DNA of 64,000 nt from Tolumonas auensis DSM 9187 (GTDB taxonomy: Bacteria; Pseudomonadota; Gammaproteobacteria; Enterobacterales; Aeromonadaceae), in assembly GCF_000023065.1 (NCBI RefSeq), contig NC_012691.1:2710501-2774500 (forward strand). Reading direction: 5' to 3'. The notes beneath the pieces are model-generated. The model saw only the letters and a list, made by a program, of their open reading frames with translations. It ran no database searches and had not been told where the DNA came from. Position numbers and translations under genes: made by a program. Shown here piece by piece: positions 39,243 to 49,686 of this stretch (position 1 is its first letter; each line of letters opens with the position of its first letter).

Positions 39243-39629
39243 ATGAAAAATAATTCCAGAGGCTTCACCTTGCTGGAACTTATGATAGTCGTAGCTATAG
39301 TTGCCATTCTGGCTACCATAGCCTACCCCAGTTATCAGGGTTTTGTGTTACGTTCACACAGAGCTGAGGCCATTGAAGGTTTGTTATCAGCTCAATTACG
39401 CCAGGAAGAATGGCGGGTTAAAAATGGTTCATATACCAGCACTATGAGCGATCTTGGTAGTCCAACCAGTACTTACTATGCCTTCACTGCCACCGCCAGC
39501 AGCAGTGGTGTACCAACCTATACCTTGACAGCTACTGCTTCTGGTAGCCAAACAGCCGATACCGACTGCCCAACATTGACGATAACAAATGCAGATGTAA
39601 AAGGTCCGTCCACTTCCTGCTGGGAATAA
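39243..39629 (+). CDS. pilE: PilE-like minor pilin
   Basis: A 128-residue PilE-family pilin: short leader NNSRG before FTLLELMIVVAIVAILATIAYPSYQ (Glu +5), followed by RSHRAEAIEGLLSAQLRQEEWR, typical of PilE minor pilins. Two Cys near the C-terminus can form the D-loop disulfide. Divergent from the fimT/pilW/pilX genes with 61 bases between starts. Confidence 0.88.
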   Translation: MKNNSRGFTLLELMIVVAIVAILATIAYPSYQGFVLRSHRAEAIEGLLSAQLRQEEWRVKNGSYTSTMSDLGSPTSTYYAFTATASSSGVPTYTLTATASGSQTADTDCPTLTITNADVKGPSTSCWE

Positions 39630-39653
39630 CAGTCGAATTATATCAGGATTCAT

Positions 39654-39676
39654 GCGCATACTTCTTTGGTATGCGC
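39654..39676. repeat. inverted repeat after pilE
   Basis: GCGCATAC and GTATGCGC, 7-base loop, between convergent pilE and pgpA. There is no T-run on either side, so it may be only a weak terminator or mRNA-end structure. Confidence 0.5.
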
Positions 39677-39684
39677 CACATAAC

Positions 39685-40188
39685 TCAAAAAAAGTAAGCC
39701 AGCACTTGCATTATCACCAGCCCAAATACCCCTGCCAGCACATCATCAATCATGATACCTAAACCGCCTTTGACATAACGATCCAGCCAGCGGATGGGCC
39801 ATGGCTTGAGAATATCGAACAGGCGGAAGAGTAAGAATCCAGCCAGTAACCAGAGCAAGCCTTTCGGGGCTGCGATCATGGTGATCCAGAAACCAACAAA
39901 TTCATCCCAGACGATTGAACCATGATCCGATTGGCCGATGGCATCTGTCGCTGACTGGCAGATCCAGATACCTGCGATGGCAGCAATCACGGTGATCGTG
40001 ATATAGACCGGTAACGATAAATCCATCATCAGCCAGTAAAACGGGATCGCAGCCAGTGTGCCGAAGGTGCCTGGCGCAACTGGTGATAGTCCCGAACCAA
40101 AACCGGTCGCCAGCCAATGCAGCGGGTTCCGCCAGTTCAGTCGTTGCAGTGCATCATAGCTTTTATGATGTTTTTCCAGCTTCGCCAT
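39685..40188 (-). CDS. pgpA: phosphatidylglycerophosphatase A
   Basis: Dephosphorylates phosphatidylglycerophosphate in the inner membrane. 167 residues. The conserved FGSGLSPVAPGTFGTLAA, HGSIVWDEFVGFW and GIMIDDVLAG motifs are intact. ATG 40188 (MAKLEKHHK) is preferred over the Met 7 codons upstream; it overlaps the thiL end by 26 bases. Last gene of the nrdR-rib-nusB-thiL cluster. Confidence 0.94.
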   Translation of the reverse strand: MAKLEKHHKSYDALQRLNWRNPLHWLATGFGSGLSPVAPGTFGTLAAIPFYWLMMDLSLPVYITITVIAAIAGIWICQSATDAIGQSDHGSIVWDEFVGFWITMIAAPKGLLWLLAGFLLFRLFDILKPWPIRWLDRYVKGGLGIMIDDVLAGVFGLVIMQVLAYFF

Positions 40189-41149
40189 GGTGAAAATGCT
40201 CCCAGCCATTAATATGTAATTCGACCGCTTTGCCCTGATGATACCAGATTATCTGCGGCTCACCGGTCGTGATAGTACCGATGCGGGTCAGTGGTAAATC
40301 CAGCGCAACAGCCAGCTCGCTGATAGCCGTTTCATGCCCGGCAGGTACGGTAAAACAGAGTTCATAATCATCCCCGCCACCCAGTGCTAATTGCAGTGCC
40401 TGCTCCGGTGTCACACTCCGCTGAACTGCCGACGCAATTGGCAGATTAGTCAGCTCAATTTCAGCTGCCACCCCGGATGCCCGCAGGATATGCATTAAAT
40501 CGCCGGAAAGTCCGTCAGACAGATCCAGGGCACTGGTTGCGATACCACGCAGTGCCAGACCCAGTTCACAACGCGGTTGTGGGTAATCCATACGGAATGA
40601 ACAGTCACGCAATGCATCACTGTTTATGGGTAAATTGTGTATACGCTGCTGCACGGCCAATGCTGCCGCACCTAAACTGCCACTGACGTAAATGGCATCT
40701 CCCGCCTTAGCGCCGGAACGACGTAACGCCTGAGCAGCGGGCACGGTTCCCTTGGCAGAAATGGTGATAGAAAGCGGTCCGCGGGTAGTGTCGCCACCAA
40801 TGAGTGCGACATTGTGTTTCACCGCCAGTGCATGAAACCCCTGAGTAAAACCCGTCAGCCAGACATCATCGGCTTTAGGTAAGGTGAGAGCCAGAGAGAT
40901 CCAGCGCGGTTGTGCGCCCATCGCAGCGAGATCAGAAAGATTAACCGCCAGCGCTTTATGCCCTAATGCGACCGGATCAACATCAGCAAAAAAATGCACA
41001 TCACTGACCAATGTATCCGTACTGACGGCCAGACATTCACCAACCGGTACATTCAATAGCGCACAGTCATCACCGATGCCTAATTCTACATCAGCTCTTG
41101 CCGCAGCCTGAGCGGCAAAATAATGTTGGATCAGTTCAAATTCACCCAC
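40163..41149 (-). CDS. thiL: thiamine-monophosphate kinase
   Basis: Phosphorylates TMP to thiamine diphosphate. 328 residues of the AIR-synthase/PurM fold, with LGIGDDCALL, AVSTDTLVSDVHF, IGGDTTRGPLSI and LDLSDGLSGDL motifs. A strong terminator (41173-41212) lies between nusB and this gene, so it likely has a promoter of its own or depends on read-through. Confidence 0.95.
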   Translation of the reverse strand: MGEFELIQHYFAAQAAARADVELGIGDDCALLNVPVGECLAVSTDTLVSDVHFFADVDPVALGHKALAVNLSDLAAMGAQPRWISLALTLPKADDVWLTGFTQGFHALAVKHNVALIGGDTTRGPLSITISAKGTVPAAQALRRSGAKAGDAIYVSGSLGAAALAVQQRIHNLPINSDALRDCSFRMDYPQPRCELGLALRGIATSALDLSDGLSGDLMHILRASGVAAEIELTNLPIASAVQRSVTPEQALQLALGGGDDYELCFTVPAGHETAISELAVALDLPLTRIGTITTGEPQIIWYHQGKAVELHINGWEHFHHGEAGKTS

Positions 41150-41172
41150 GAAATGGCTCCCTTCCAGCTAAC

Positions 41173-41212
41173 AAAAATCCCCGTTCCTTCAGCAGAAAAA
41201 ACGGGGATTTTT
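41173..41212 (-). terminator. terminator between nusB and thiL
   Basis: AAAAATCCCCGTT and AACGGGGATTTTT pair around a 14-base loop; the T-run is present on the minus strand. It splits a cluster usually transcribed as one unit. Confidence 0.85.
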
Positions 41213-41242
41213 ATCGCATAAAACTGTAGCTGCAAACAGTAA

Positions 41243-41659
41243 TTACTGACGCAGCCCCATCTGTTTTACGACTTTATCTAATACGCCATTCACAAACTTA
41301 TGACTATCATCTGTGGCGAACGCTTTTGCCAACTCAATCGCTTCATTGATCACGACTTTATATGGCACATCTTTACAATAGGTCAGCTCATAACAAGCCA
41401 GACGCAACACACCTTTATCAATCTGATCCAGATCGTCGAGTTTACGCGACAGGAATGGTGAGAAAGTAGCGTCCAGATTAGTTACATTGTTGACAACACC
41501 GGTCAGCAACAGCTCAAAATAAGGCAGATCGACGCCTTTCGTTGGCTGTTCCAATTTGAACTGTTCAACAATATCAGCCACGTTGTCTTTAGCCAGTTGC
41601 CACTGATAAATGGCTTGCAGAGCAAGATGGCGCGCCTTACGGCGTTCAGCAGGTTTCAA
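41243..41659 (-). CDS. nusB: transcription antitermination factor NusB
   Basis: A 138-residue all-helical RNA-binding protein that with NusE binds boxA in rRNA leaders. The N-terminal [19 protein letters not shown] and C-terminal [20 protein letters not shown] are family hallmarks. Lies 13 bases after ribH. Confidence 0.96.
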   Translation of the reverse strand: MKPAERRKARHLALQAIYQWQLAKDNVADIVEQFKLEQPTKGVDLPYFELLLTGVVNNVTNLDATFSPFLSRKLDDLDQIDKGVLRLACYELTYCKDVPYKVVINEAIELAKAFATDDSHKFVNGVLDKVVKQMGLRQ

Positions 41660-41672
41660 TCTCTTTCTCCTA

Positions 41673-42143
41673 TCATGCGCCCAGAGCGTTCATGACATTA
41701 ATCATTTCTAAAGTACTCAGCGCAGCTTCAACACCTTTGTTGCCAGCTTTAGTACCGGCGCGCTCAATGGCCTGCTCGATGTTTTCTGTTGTCAGAACAC
41801 CGAATGCCACCGGAATTTCAGCTTCCAGTGCAACCTGAGCCAGACCTTTGGCACACTCACCCGATACATATTCAAAATGTGCGGTACCGCCACGGATCAC
41901 ACAACCCAGGGCTACGATACCGTCGAACTGCTTGCTCTTAGCCAGACGTTTGGCAGCCAGAGGCAATTCAACTGCACCAGGCACTTTCACCAAAGTGATG
42001 TTTTCGTCAGCGATTTGACCCTGACGTTTCAACGTATCCAGTGCACCTTCTACCAGACGGTCGTTGATGAAACTGTTAAAGCGAGACACTACGATCGCAA
42101 TTTTGGCCTGTGGAGCCGGGATGACGCCTTCAATCACTTTCAT
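41673..42143 (-). CDS. ribH: 6,7-dimethyl-8-ribityllumazine synthase
   Basis: Penultimate riboflavin step, joining the pyrimidinedione and dihydroxybutanone phosphate. 156 residues. Motifs seen: [45 protein letters not shown] and [11 protein letters not shown]. Followed by nusB, the usual arrangement. Confidence 0.96.
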   Translation of the reverse strand: MKVIEGVIPAPQAKIAIVVSRFNSFINDRLVEGALDTLKRQGQIADENITLVKVPGAVELPLAAKRLAKSKQFDGIVALGCVIRGGTAHFEYVSGECAKGLAQVALEAEIPVAFGVLTTENIEQAIERAGTKAGNKGVEAALSTLEMINVMNALGA

Positions 42144-42201
42144 GGGTAATCCTATAATCTGTTATGTCAGATAAACAAAACCTGCTAATTCTATCACATC
42201 C

Positions 42202-42224
42202 GGCGCATGACCAAAACATGCGCC
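42202..42224 (-). other. intercistronic stem-loop between ribBA and ribH
   Basis: GGCGCATG and CATGCGCC form a perfect 8-bp stem with a 7-base loop just after the ribBA stop. No T-run follows, so it is more likely an mRNA-processing or stabilising element than a terminator. No FMN riboswitch features are visible here. Confidence 0.5.
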
Positions 42225-42234
42225 ACAAGATCAG

Positions 42235-43341
42235 TTATTCACTGATGTATTCCACGACTTCCAGACCAAAGCCTGACAGTACATAACGTTTCGGTGAGCT
42301 GAGCAGACGCATCTGTTTCACGCCCATCGCTTTCAGGATCTGAGAGCCCACGCCAACACGGCGGGAAGCCGGTTTCGGCTTACAGATCTCTGTGGTCTGG
42401 CCCGAATCTACTGCCGCATAATGTTCAATACGCGCCAGTAATTCCTGCTGACTGTCTTCATGTCCAATGATCACCACGATACCGCCTTCATCATTGATGC
42501 GATTCATGGCTTTATCCAGCGGCCAGCTACGCAGATTTCCGCGCTGACTGTTCAGGACGTCATTCAGATAATCATGCAAATGTACCCGCACCAATACTGG
42601 CTTTGACGGGTCTTTTTGCGGTTTGCTTAAGGCAAAATGTAACTGATTATCAATGGTATCACGGAATGTAGTCAGCTCGAATTCACCATATTCGGTTGGC
42701 ATATGGCACTGTGCGATCTTCAGGATCGTGGTTTCATGCTGATTACGGTATTCAATTAAATCGGCAATAGTACCTAATTTGATGCCATGCTCTGCCGCAA
42801 ATTTCTCCAGATCCGGACGACGGGCCATGGTACCGTCTTCATTCAGGACCTCAACGATCACAGCTGCCGGTTCGAGACCAGCCAGACGAGCCAGATCACA
42901 ACCGGCTTCTGTATGCCCATTACGAGTCAGAACACCGCCATCCTGCGCCATCAGCGGGAAGATATGCCCCGGTTGTACCACATCACTTGGTCTGGCATCT
43001 GCTGCCACGGCGGCCTGTACAGTACGGGCGCGATCGGCGGCTGAAATGCCGGTAGTAACCCCTTCAGCTGCTTCAATGGAAACAGTGAATGCGGTAGAAA
43101 ACTGCGCTTCGTTTTTATCGACCATCAATGGCAGGTTCAACTGCTGGCAACGGGCCTTGGATAAGGTCAGACAGATCAATCCGCGACCGTATTTTGCCAT
43201 GAAGTTAATATCTTCCGGACGCACCATCGATGCAGCCATCAGAATGTCACCTTCATTTTCCCGATCTTCGTCATCCATCAGAATGACCATTTTGCCCTGA
43301 CGAAAATCTTCAATAATCTCTTCAATCTTACTGATAGCCAT
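42235..43341 (-). CDS. ribBA: 3,4-dihydroxy-2-butanone-4-phosphate synthase with degenerate GTP cyclohydrolase II-like domain
   Basis: The N-terminal RibB domain (1-200) is complete: [24 protein letters not shown], and [13 protein letters not shown]. The C-terminal RibA-like domain (about 205-368) keeps the fold but has lost the zinc cysteines: the CLTGD position reads DYLND and the RCDCG position reads RGNLR. Also lost is the catalytic REGRNIG, which reads HEDSQQE. It therefore probably makes only dihydroxybutanone-P; a separate RibA is needed elsewhere. Such RibBX-type proteins are common in gammaproteobacteria. Lies 17 bases after ribE. Confidence 0.9.
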   Translation of the reverse strand: MAISKIEEIIEDFRQGKMVILMDDEDRENEGDILMAASMVRPEDINFMAKYGRGLICLTLSKARCQQLNLPLMVDKNEAQFSTAFTVSIEAAEGVTTGISAADRARTVQAAVAADARPSDVVQPGHIFPLMAQDGGVLTRNGHTEAGCDLARLAGLEPAAVIVEVLNEDGTMARRPDLEKFAAEHGIKLGTIADLIEYRNQHETTILKIAQCHMPTEYGEFELTTFRDTIDNQLHFALSKPQKDPSKPVLVRVHLHDYLNDVLNSQRGNLRSWPLDKAMNRINDEGGIVVIIGHEDSQQELLARIEHYAAVDSGQTTEICKPKPASRRVGVGSQILKAMGVKQMRLLSSPKRYVLSGFGLEVVEYISE

Positions 43342-43358
43342 GACTTCCCCTTAGTCCG

Positions 43359-44018
43359 TTATCGCAGAAAACCGTTTTGTGCCAGCATTTCCATGGTGAT
43401 ATTGCTCTGTGATGACTGCGCCGCTTTATCGCCCAGCAACAACCGTTCCAGATAGCGGGCAATAACGTCCACTTCCAGATTAACTTTCACACCGGCCTGC
43501 CATTCATCCACCGTGGTTTCACCGCTGGTATGCGGCACAATGGTCAGTTTGAAACGAGCACCATCGATAGCATTCACCGTCAGACTAATACCGTCGACGG
43601 TGATTGAACCCTTTTCTGCAATGTATTTCGCCAGCTCATCCGGCGCCTTGATCCAATACTCTTTAGCCCGGCCCAACGGTTTCACTGAAACAATTTCGCC
43701 GACCCCATCCACATGCCCGGAAACCAGATGACCGCCTAAACGGGTATCGGGTGTCAGCGCACGTTCCAGATTCACTTTTTGTCCTGCCTGATAGTAAACA
43801 AAGCTACTACGTTGTAGTGTTTCTAACGACAAATCAGCGACATAACCATCCCCCGTTAATTCAACAACGGTCAGGCAGACGCCATTAGTTGCAATCGAAT
43901 CACCTAATTTCACATCAGAAAGATCCAGCTTGCCACTTTTTACCCGGACTGAAATATCTTCACCTTTCGGCTGTAATGCTGCCAGCGTACCAACAGCTTC
44001 AATAATTCCGGTAAACAT
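43359..44018 (-). CDS. ribE: riboflavin synthase, alpha chain
   Basis: Dismutates two lumazines to riboflavin. 219 residues with two similar lumazine-binding domains; starts MFTGIIEAVG and contains NGVCLTV and VDGISLTVN at the matching positions of the two halves. It lies 9 bases after ribD. Confidence 0.96.
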   Translation of the reverse strand: MFTGIIEAVGTLAALQPKGEDISVRVKSGKLDLSDVKLGDSIATNGVCLTVVELTGDGYVADLSLETLQRSSFVYYQAGQKVNLERALTPDTRLGGHLVSGHVDGVGEIVSVKPLGRAKEYWIKAPDELAKYIAEKGSITVDGISLTVNAIDGARFKLTIVPHTSGETTVDEWQAGVKVNLEVDVIARYLERLLLGDKAAQSSQSNITMEMLAQNGFLR

Positions 44019-44027
44019 CGTTACTCC

Positions 44028-45140
44028 TTAATGCGGACGTAAGGTCAATCGCAGATCATTGCCGACTTTACGTACATCCTGCCACTGCCATTCATTAACT
44101 TCCGACATATGTTTGAATTCAGGCAGATTAACCAGACCACGGGCAGGGTTTCCCATCAACTTGGGTGCGAGATAAACCATCAGTTCATCGACCAGTCCGG
44201 CACTCATTAATGCGCCCGCCAGAGAAGCGCCCGCTTCCACCCAGATATCATTAATATGGCGTTGCGCTAATGTTTGCATCAGTTGGACCAGATCCAGTTT
44301 ACCGCTATCCGCCAGAGGCGTGCTCAGCTGCTGAACCTGTTCCGGCCATTGCCCCTGCTCTTTGTGGCGAGCCAGCCAAATCTCTCCCGGAATGGAAAAT
44401 AAGTGTGCTGACGGAACAATGCGTTGCCGGGAATCAATAATAATGCGTATTGGCTGACGAACATTGTCTTTTGCATAACACTGTTGCACAGATAAAGGCA
44501 GTTGTTCCCAACGTACATTCAGTGAGGGATCATCGGTCAAAACGGTATCAGCACCAGTCAGAATTGCGCTGCTTTGCGCGCGCCAGCGTTGTACATCAGC
44601 ACGAGCTGCAGGAGATGTGATCCACTGACTTTGGCCATTCGCGAGTGCGGTGCGACCATCAAGACTGGCTGCCAGCTTCAGACGCACATAAGGCAAGCCA
44701 TGCCGCATACGCTTGATAAAGCCAGGGTTCAATGCCTCTGCCTGTGCCTGTAACAAACCCGTCTGGATTGTTACACCGGCATCAGCCAGACGTCGCATGC
44801 CGCGTCCGGATACCTGTGGATTCGGATCTTCCATCGCCGCAACGACACGGGCAACACCGGCATTGACCAGCGCATCAGCACAGGGCGGTGTACGACCAAA
44901 ATGTGAGCAGGGTTCTAAAGTAACATACGCGGTCGCACCACGGGCTTTATCACCAGCCATACGCAGTGCGTGCACTTCCGCATGCGGTTCACCGGCGCGC
45001 AGATGAAAACCTTCGCCGACGATCCGGCCATCAGCCACAATGACACAGCCTACATTCGGGTTCGGAGAGGTAGTAAAACGCCCCTGCTCTGCCAGTTGCA
45101 GAGCGCGGCTCATATAAAGATGATCTTCGGCAGAAAACAC
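44028..45140 (-). CDS. ribD: bifunctional riboflavin deaminase/reductase
   Basis: Deaminates and reduces the pyrimidine intermediate. 370 residues. N-terminal deaminase domain with the zinc ligands in EPHAEVHAL and EPCSHFGRTPPC; C-terminal reductase domain (about 150-370) with KLAASLDGRTA and EAGASLAGALM. Starts directly after the nrdR stop. Confidence 0.96.
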   Translation of the reverse strand: MFSAEDHLYMSRALQLAEQGRFTTSPNPNVGCVIVADGRIVGEGFHLRAGEPHAEVHALRMAGDKARGATAYVTLEPCSHFGRTPPCADALVNAGVARVVAAMEDPNPQVSGRGMRRLADAGVTIQTGLLQAQAEALNPGFIKRMRHGLPYVRLKLAASLDGRTALANGQSQWITSPAARADVQRWRAQSSAILTGADTVLTDDPSLNVRWEQLPLSVQQCYAKDNVRQPIRIIIDSRQRIVPSAHLFSIPGEIWLARHKEQGQWPEQVQQLSTPLADSGKLDLVQLMQTLAQRHINDIWVEAGASLAGALMSAGLVDELMVYLAPKLMGNPARGLVNLPEFKHMSEVNEWQWQDVRKVGNDLRLTLRPH

Positions 45141-45590
45141 TTATTTCTCCAGACGTGCGATCTCTTCACCAAATTCGCGGATATCTTCAAAACTGCGATA
45201 AACAGAGGCAAAACGGATGTAAGCGACTTTATCCAGCAGCTTCAGCTCTTCCATCACCAGATTACCGATGATCTTGGACATGATTTCCCGTTCACCGGTT
45301 GCCCGCAGATTCGATTTGATCCGGTTAATACTTTGTTCGATCAACTCGGTGCTGACCGGACGCTTTTCCAGTGCGCGCTGAATACCATTACGTAATTTAT
45401 CTTCGTTAAATGGCTCGCGAACACCGTTACTTTTTATCACCCGTGGCATGACCAGCTCTGCCATCTCGAACGTAGTAAAACGCTCATGGCAAACCAGACA
45501 TTCCCGCCGACGGCGCACCTGATGCCCATCCGCCACCAGGCGCGAATCAATAACTTTCGTGTCGTCGGCATTACAAAATGGACAATGCAT
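45141..45590 (-). CDS. nrdR: transcriptional repressor NrdR
   Basis: A 149-residue zinc-ribbon plus ATP-cone repressor of ribonucleotide reductase genes. The ribbon is CPFC...CLVCHERF and the TKVIDSR segment is strictly conserved. The ATP cone spans about residues 47-140. First gene of the riboflavin cluster, as in most gammaproteobacteria. Confidence 0.97.
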   Translation of the reverse strand: MHCPFCNADDTKVIDSRLVADGHQVRRRRECLVCHERFTTFEMAELVMPRVIKSNGVREPFNEDKLRNGIQRALEKRPVSTELIEQSINRIKSNLRATGEREIMSKIIGNLVMEELKLLDKVAYIRFASVYRSFEDIREFGEEIARLEK

Positions 45591-45658
45591 CTATGCTCAA
45601 TCCTGAAACCTGTCGATTTTTCCAGTCTATCAGAGTTCACTGAAACGCCAATAAAAAA

Positions 45659-45681
45659 ACAGCCGGCACATGGCCGGCTGT
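45659..45681 (-). terminator. terminator of glyA
   Basis: ACAGCCGGC and GCCGGCTGT stem with a 5-base loop, followed on the minus strand by a run of T residues. It isolates glyA from nrdR. Confidence 0.88.
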
Positions 45682-45703
45682 CTTCAGCATAATCAGTGTA
45701 AAA

Positions 45704-46957
45704 TTATGCGTATACTGGCAGACGTTTGCAGATATCCAGCACTTTCGCGCGGGTAGCAGCAATAACGGCTTCGTCAGTGCGGTTGTCCAGCACGTCACAG
45801 ATCCAGCCAGCCAGTTCTTTCGCTTCAGCTTCTTTAAAGCCACGGCGAGTGATGGATGGAGAACCGATACGGATACCGGAAGTCACAAATGGTGAACGTG
45901 GGTCGTTTGGTACTGAGTTTTTGTTCACAGTAATGTTTGCCAGACCCAGTGCAGCATCGGCTTCTTTACCGGTCAATTCACGATCAGTGAAATCAACCAG
46001 GAACAGGTGGTTTTCAGTACCGCCGGAAACGATTTTGTAACCGCGGGCCAGGAATACTTCTACCATTGCTTTGGAGTTTTTCACTACCTGCTGCTGATAA
46101 GCCTTGAATTCCGGCTCCATAGCTTCTTTGAACGCTACCGCTTTACCAGCGATAACATGCATCAGCGGACCACCCTGAGTGCCAGGGAATACAGCAGAGT
46201 TCAGCTTCTTATGCAGTTCTTCATCATTTACTGCAGACAGGATCAGACCACCACGTGGACCAGCCAGTGTCTTATGGGTAGTTGAAGTCACTACATGCGC
46301 ATGCGGAACCGGGTTTGGATATACACCGGCTGCAACCAGACCAGCTACGTGCGCCATATCAACAAACAGGTAAGCACCTACTTTGTCAGCGATTTCACGC
46401 ATTTTTGCCCAGTCAACAACACCTGAGTAAGCCGAGAAACCACCCAGAACCATTTTTGGTTTGTGTTCCAGAGCCAGACGCTCCAGTTCGACGTAATCAA
46501 TTTTACCGCTGGCATCAATACCGTAGGGAACGATGTTATACAGCTTACCGGAGAAGTTAACCGGTGAACCGTGAGTCAGGTGACCACCGTGTGCCAGGTT
46601 CATACCCAGAACGGTATCGCCCGGTTTCAGCAGCGCCATATAAACAGCAGCGTTTGCCTGAGAACCAGAGTGTGGCTGCACGTTAGCATAGACAGCACCG
46701 AACAGTGCTTTAGCTCGTTCAATAGCCAGAGTTTCAGTCTTATCAACAAACTCACAACCACCGTAATAACGTTTGCCCGGATAACCTTCGGCATATTTAT
46801 TGGTTAATTGTGATCCCTGTGCTTGCATTACACGTGGGCTGGTGTAGTTTTCAGAAGCAATCAGTTCGATATGCTCTTCCTGACGCTGTGTTTCCTCCAC
46901 AATTGAAGCCCACAGCTCCGGATCATAATCGGCGATGTTCATATCACGCTTCAGCAT
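45704..46957 (-). CDS. glyA: serine hydroxymethyltransferase
   Basis: PLP enzyme converting serine to glycine with formation of methylene-tetrahydrofolate. 417 residues, equal to E. coli GlyA, starting [16 protein letters not shown]. The PLP lysine is in [19 protein letters not shown] lies about 10 bases upstream. Divergent from aroQ across 313 bases. Confidence 0.97.
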   Translation of the reverse strand: MLKRDMNIADYDPELWASIVEETQRQEEHIELIASENYTSPRVMQAQGSQLTNKYAEGYPGKRYYGGCEFVDKTETLAIERAKALFGAVYANVQPHSGSQANAAVYMALLKPGDTVLGMNLAHGGHLTHGSPVNFSGKLYNIVPYGIDASGKIDYVELERLALEHKPKMVLGGFSAYSGVVDWAKMREIADKVGAYLFVDMAHVAGLVAAGVYPNPVPHAHVVTSTTHKTLAGPRGGLILSAVNDEELHKKLNSAVFPGTQGGPLMHVIAGKAVAFKEAMEPEFKAYQQQVVKNSKAMVEVFLARGYKIVSGGTENHLFLVDFTDRELTGKEADAALGLANITVNKNSVPNDPRSPFVTSGIRIGSPSITRRGFKEAEAKELAGWICDVLDNRTDEAVIAATRAKVLDICKRLPVYA

Positions 46958-47270
46958 TATTAAGTGTCTCCTGACTCATGGCGTCATGTTAGGGTATTGT
47001 TATATTCTACCCTGCCTGACATCCGGGCGCATCAATAAAGCGACTCTTTTTACAAAGTAGCGGCCACCAATTAGTTGTCTCTCTGACAAAGACGCTATTG
47101 GCCATTTTTTGCTATTTTTCCTACGAAAATGCTGACAACGTACAAGAATCTACGGTAATCTTGCCAATCAACACGAAAACAATCATCTTCCGGATAGTTT
47201 TTGAACAATACCAGTCCGGAAATTGATTAAAATGAAAGATAGCTGCATATTTGCAGAGGATAGCGACTCA
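46958..47270. promoter_or_regulatory. divergent control region glyA/aroQ
   Basis: 313 bases without a gene. AGGGTA (46991-46996) and TACCCT (47008-47013) form an inverted repeat in the glyA leader or promoter. TAGAATA within it could be a -10 box on the minus strand. No convincing PurR or MetR site is seen. The aroQ side is A+T-rich with no clear -35/-10 pair. Confidence 0.35.
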
Positions 47271-47729
47271 ATGACTGCAAAGTTCCGCATTTTAGTGCTT
47301 AACGGCCCTAACCTGAATTTGCTGGGAAAACGTGAGCCAGGCATCTACGGCGCCGCAACACTTGACGACATTGTCGGTCGTTTGCAACAACTGGCTGCTG
47401 AGCTGGATGTTGAACTGACCCATAAACAATCCAACGCTGAATATGAACTGGTCGATACCATTCATCAGGCGATGGGGACAGTCGATTTTATCCTTATCAA
47501 TCCGGCAGCCTTCACTCATACCAGCGTTGCGATCCGCGATGCTTTACTGGGTGTTGCCATTCCATTTATCGAAATTCATTTATCGAATGTTCATGCCCGT
47601 GAACCTTTCCGTCATCACTCCTTTTTATCTGATGTAGCCAAAGGCGTGATCTGTGGTCTGGGAGCTGATGGGTATGAATTCGCACTTACCGCGGCCGTCC
47701 GTCATCTGGAACGGTCATCCAATAATTGA
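47271..47729 (+). CDS. aroQ: 3-dehydroquinate dehydratase, type II
   Basis: Third step of the shikimate pathway. 152 residues with [19 protein letters not shown] (catalytic Tyr), [32 protein letters not shown] and [20 protein letters not shown] 47271 is chosen, with AGAGGA upstream. The frame extends 16 codons further upstream, but that part is not conserved. First gene of aroQ-accB-accC. Confidence 0.96.
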   Translation: MTAKFRILVLNGPNLNLLGKREPGIYGAATLDDIVGRLQQLAAELDVELTHKQSNAEYELVDTIHQAMGTVDFILINPAAFTHTSVAIRDALLGVAIPFIEIHLSNVHAREPFRHHSFLSDVAKGVICGLGADGYEFALTAAVRHLERSSNN

Positions 47730-47760
47730 ACAAGCAGAAGAAGTTGAACTGAGAATGCAA

Positions 47761-48207
47761 ATGGACATCCGTAAAATCAAAAAACTGATCGAGCTGGTTG
47801 AAGAATCCGGCATTGCTGAACTGGAAATCACCGAAGGTGAAGAATCGGTTCGCATCAGTCGCGCAGTCAGCGGTCAGGTTGCACCAATGATCAATTTCGC
47901 ACCACAAGCAGCGCCTGTTGCCGCAGCAGCGCCGGTAGCGAATACCGCAGCACCAGCCGCAGAAGCAGTAAGTGGTTATACCCTGCGCTCTCCGATGGTT
48001 GGTACTTTCTACCGTTCTTCAGGCCCGGATGCAAAAGCATTTGTTGAAGTTGGCCAGTCGGTAAAAGTGGGCGATCCACTGTGTATCGTAGAAGCTATGA
48101 AGATGATGAACCAGATCCAGTCTGACAAAGCTGGTGTGGTAAAAAGCATTCTGGTTGAAAACGGCGATACCGTTGAGTTTGATCAGCCTCTGTTTATCAT
48201 CGAATAA
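47761..48207 (+). CDS. accB: biotin carboxyl carrier protein of acetyl-CoA carboxylase
   Basis: A 148-residue BCCP. The N-terminal [20 protein letters not shown] is followed by an Ala/Pro-rich linker (about 45-70) and the biotinyl domain with the biotinylated K114 in EAMKMMN. I start at 47761 by homology to E. coli AccB; ATG 47755 would add Met-Gln. It lies 31 bases after aroQ. Confidence 0.96.
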   Translation: MDIRKIKKLIELVEESGIAELEITEGEESVRISRAVSGQVAPMINFAPQAAPVAAAAPVANTAAPAAEAVSGYTLRSPMVGTFYRSSGPDAKAFVEVGQSVKVGDPLCIVEAMKMMNQIQSDKAGVVKSILVENGDTVEFDQPLFIIE

Positions 48208-48218
48208 GAGAGCTCGTT

Positions 48219-49559
48219 ATGTTGGATAAAATTGTCATCGCTAACCGTGGTGAAATAGCTCTGCGCATCCTGCGTGCGTGTAAAGAGCTCGGCATCAAAA
48301 CGGTAGCAGTGCATTCCACCGCAGACCGCGATCTGAAACACGTTAAGCTGGCAGATGAAACCATTTGCATTGGTAAACCGTCCGCGAAAGATTCTTATCT
48401 GAACGTGCCTTCGATTATTGCAGCAGCGGAAGTGACCGGCGCAGTGGCTATCCACCCCGGTTACGGCTTCTTGTCTGAAAATGCAGACTTTGCAGAACAG
48501 GTAGAAAAGTCCGGCTTTATTTTCGTCGGCCCGAAAGCTGAAACTATTCGTCTGATGGGCGATAAAGTGTCAGCAATTGAAGCGATGAAAAAAGCAGGCG
48601 TGCCGTGTGTACCTGGTTCAGGTGGCCCGATTGGCGAAGATGCCAAACAAAACGCCGCCATTGCGAAACGTATCGGCTATCCGGTGATCATCAAGGCTGC
48701 CGGTGGTGGTGGTGGTCGCGGTATGCGTGTTGTACGCAACGAAGAAGAACTGCAAAACTCTGTTGCGCTGACTAAGTCAGAAGCGGGTCAGTTCTTTGGC
48801 AACGACATGGTCTACATGGAAAAATATCTGGAAAATCCTCGTCATATCGAGATCCAGGTATTAGCCGATGGTCAGGGCAATGCCATCTATCTGGGTGAAC
48901 GTGATTGCTCTATGCAACGCCGTCACCAGAAAGTATTAGAAGAAGCGCCAGCACCAGGCATTACGGAAGATATGCGTCGTTACATCGGCGAACGTTGTGT
49001 TCGTGCTTGTATCGAGATTAACTACCGTGGCGCCGGCACGTTTGAATTCCTGTATGAAAACGGTGAGTTCTATTTCATCGAAATGAACACCCGTATTCAG
49101 GTAGAACATCCGGTGACAGAAATGATCACGGGTGTGGATCTGATCAAGGAGCAGCTGAAAATTGCTGCGGGTCAGCCACTGTCTATCAAACAGGATGAAA
49201 TTCATATTCGCGGTCATGCGATTGAATGCCGTATCAACGCAGAAGATCCACAAACTTTCCTGCCAGCTCCGGGCAAGATCCAGTGGTTCCATGCACCGGG
49301 TGGTTTAGGCGTCCGCTGGGATTCTCATATCTATTCCGGCTATACCGTACCGCCGCATTACGATTCAATGATCGGGAAACTGATCTGCTACGGTGAAAAC
49401 CGGGATATCGCAATCGCGCGTATGCGTCAGGCACTGGATGAGATTGTGGTGGAAGGGATCAAAACCAACATTCCGCTGCATAAAGAGATCCTGCGGGACG
49501 AAAACTTCCACAGTGGTGGCACTAATATCCACTATCTGCACAAGAAGTTAGGACTGTAA
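48219..49559 (+). CDS. accC: biotin carboxylase subunit of acetyl-CoA carboxylase
   Basis: Carboxylates the biotin of AccB using ATP and bicarbonate. 446 residues. ATP-grasp features: [32 protein letters not shown] and the [11 protein letters not shown] active-site segment. Lies 11 bases after accB; a strong terminator follows. Confidence 0.97.
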   Translation: MLDKIVIANRGEIALRILRACKELGIKTVAVHSTADRDLKHVKLADETICIGKPSAKDSYLNVPSIIAAAEVTGAVAIHPGYGFLSENADFAEQVEKSGFIFVGPKAETIRLMGDKVSAIEAMKKAGVPCVPGSGGPIGEDAKQNAAIAKRIGYPVIIKAAGGGGGRGMRVVRNEEELQNSVALTKSEAGQFFGNDMVYMEKYLENPRHIEIQVLADGQGNAIYLGERDCSMQRRHQKVLEEAPAPGITEDMRRYIGERCVRACIEINYRGAGTFEFLYENGEFYFIEMNTRIQVEHPVTEMITGVDLIKEQLKIAAGQPLSIKQDEIHIRGHAIECRINAEDPQTFLPAPGKIQWFHAPGGLGVRWDSHIYSGYTVPPHYDSMIGKLICYGENRDIAIARMRQALDEIVVEGIKTNIPLHKEILRDENFHSGGTNIHYLHKKLGL

Positions 49560-49575
49560 GTCTCTATCAATCGCT

Positions 49576-49603
49576 AAGGCCGCGTTCAAACGCGGCCTTT
49601 TTT
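49576..49603 (+). terminator. terminator after accC
   Basis: AAGGCCGCGTT and AACGCGGCCTT stem followed by T residues, 16 bases after the accC stop. Confidence 0.9.
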
Positions 49604-49686
49604 ATGCGATCAACGTCACGATTTACCCTGCTATTTTTCTCATCATGAGTTAAAATGATACAACGCTCACAGATTTTTTAAGTGTT

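Noticed and set aside
42144-42234. FMN riboswitch in the rib cluster
   Set aside because: The region is only 91 bases, holds a simple hairpin and lacks the conserved RFN-element sequences.
43359-43359. Possible frameshift between ribE and ribBA
   Set aside because: Both genes are complete with proper starts and a 17-base gap.
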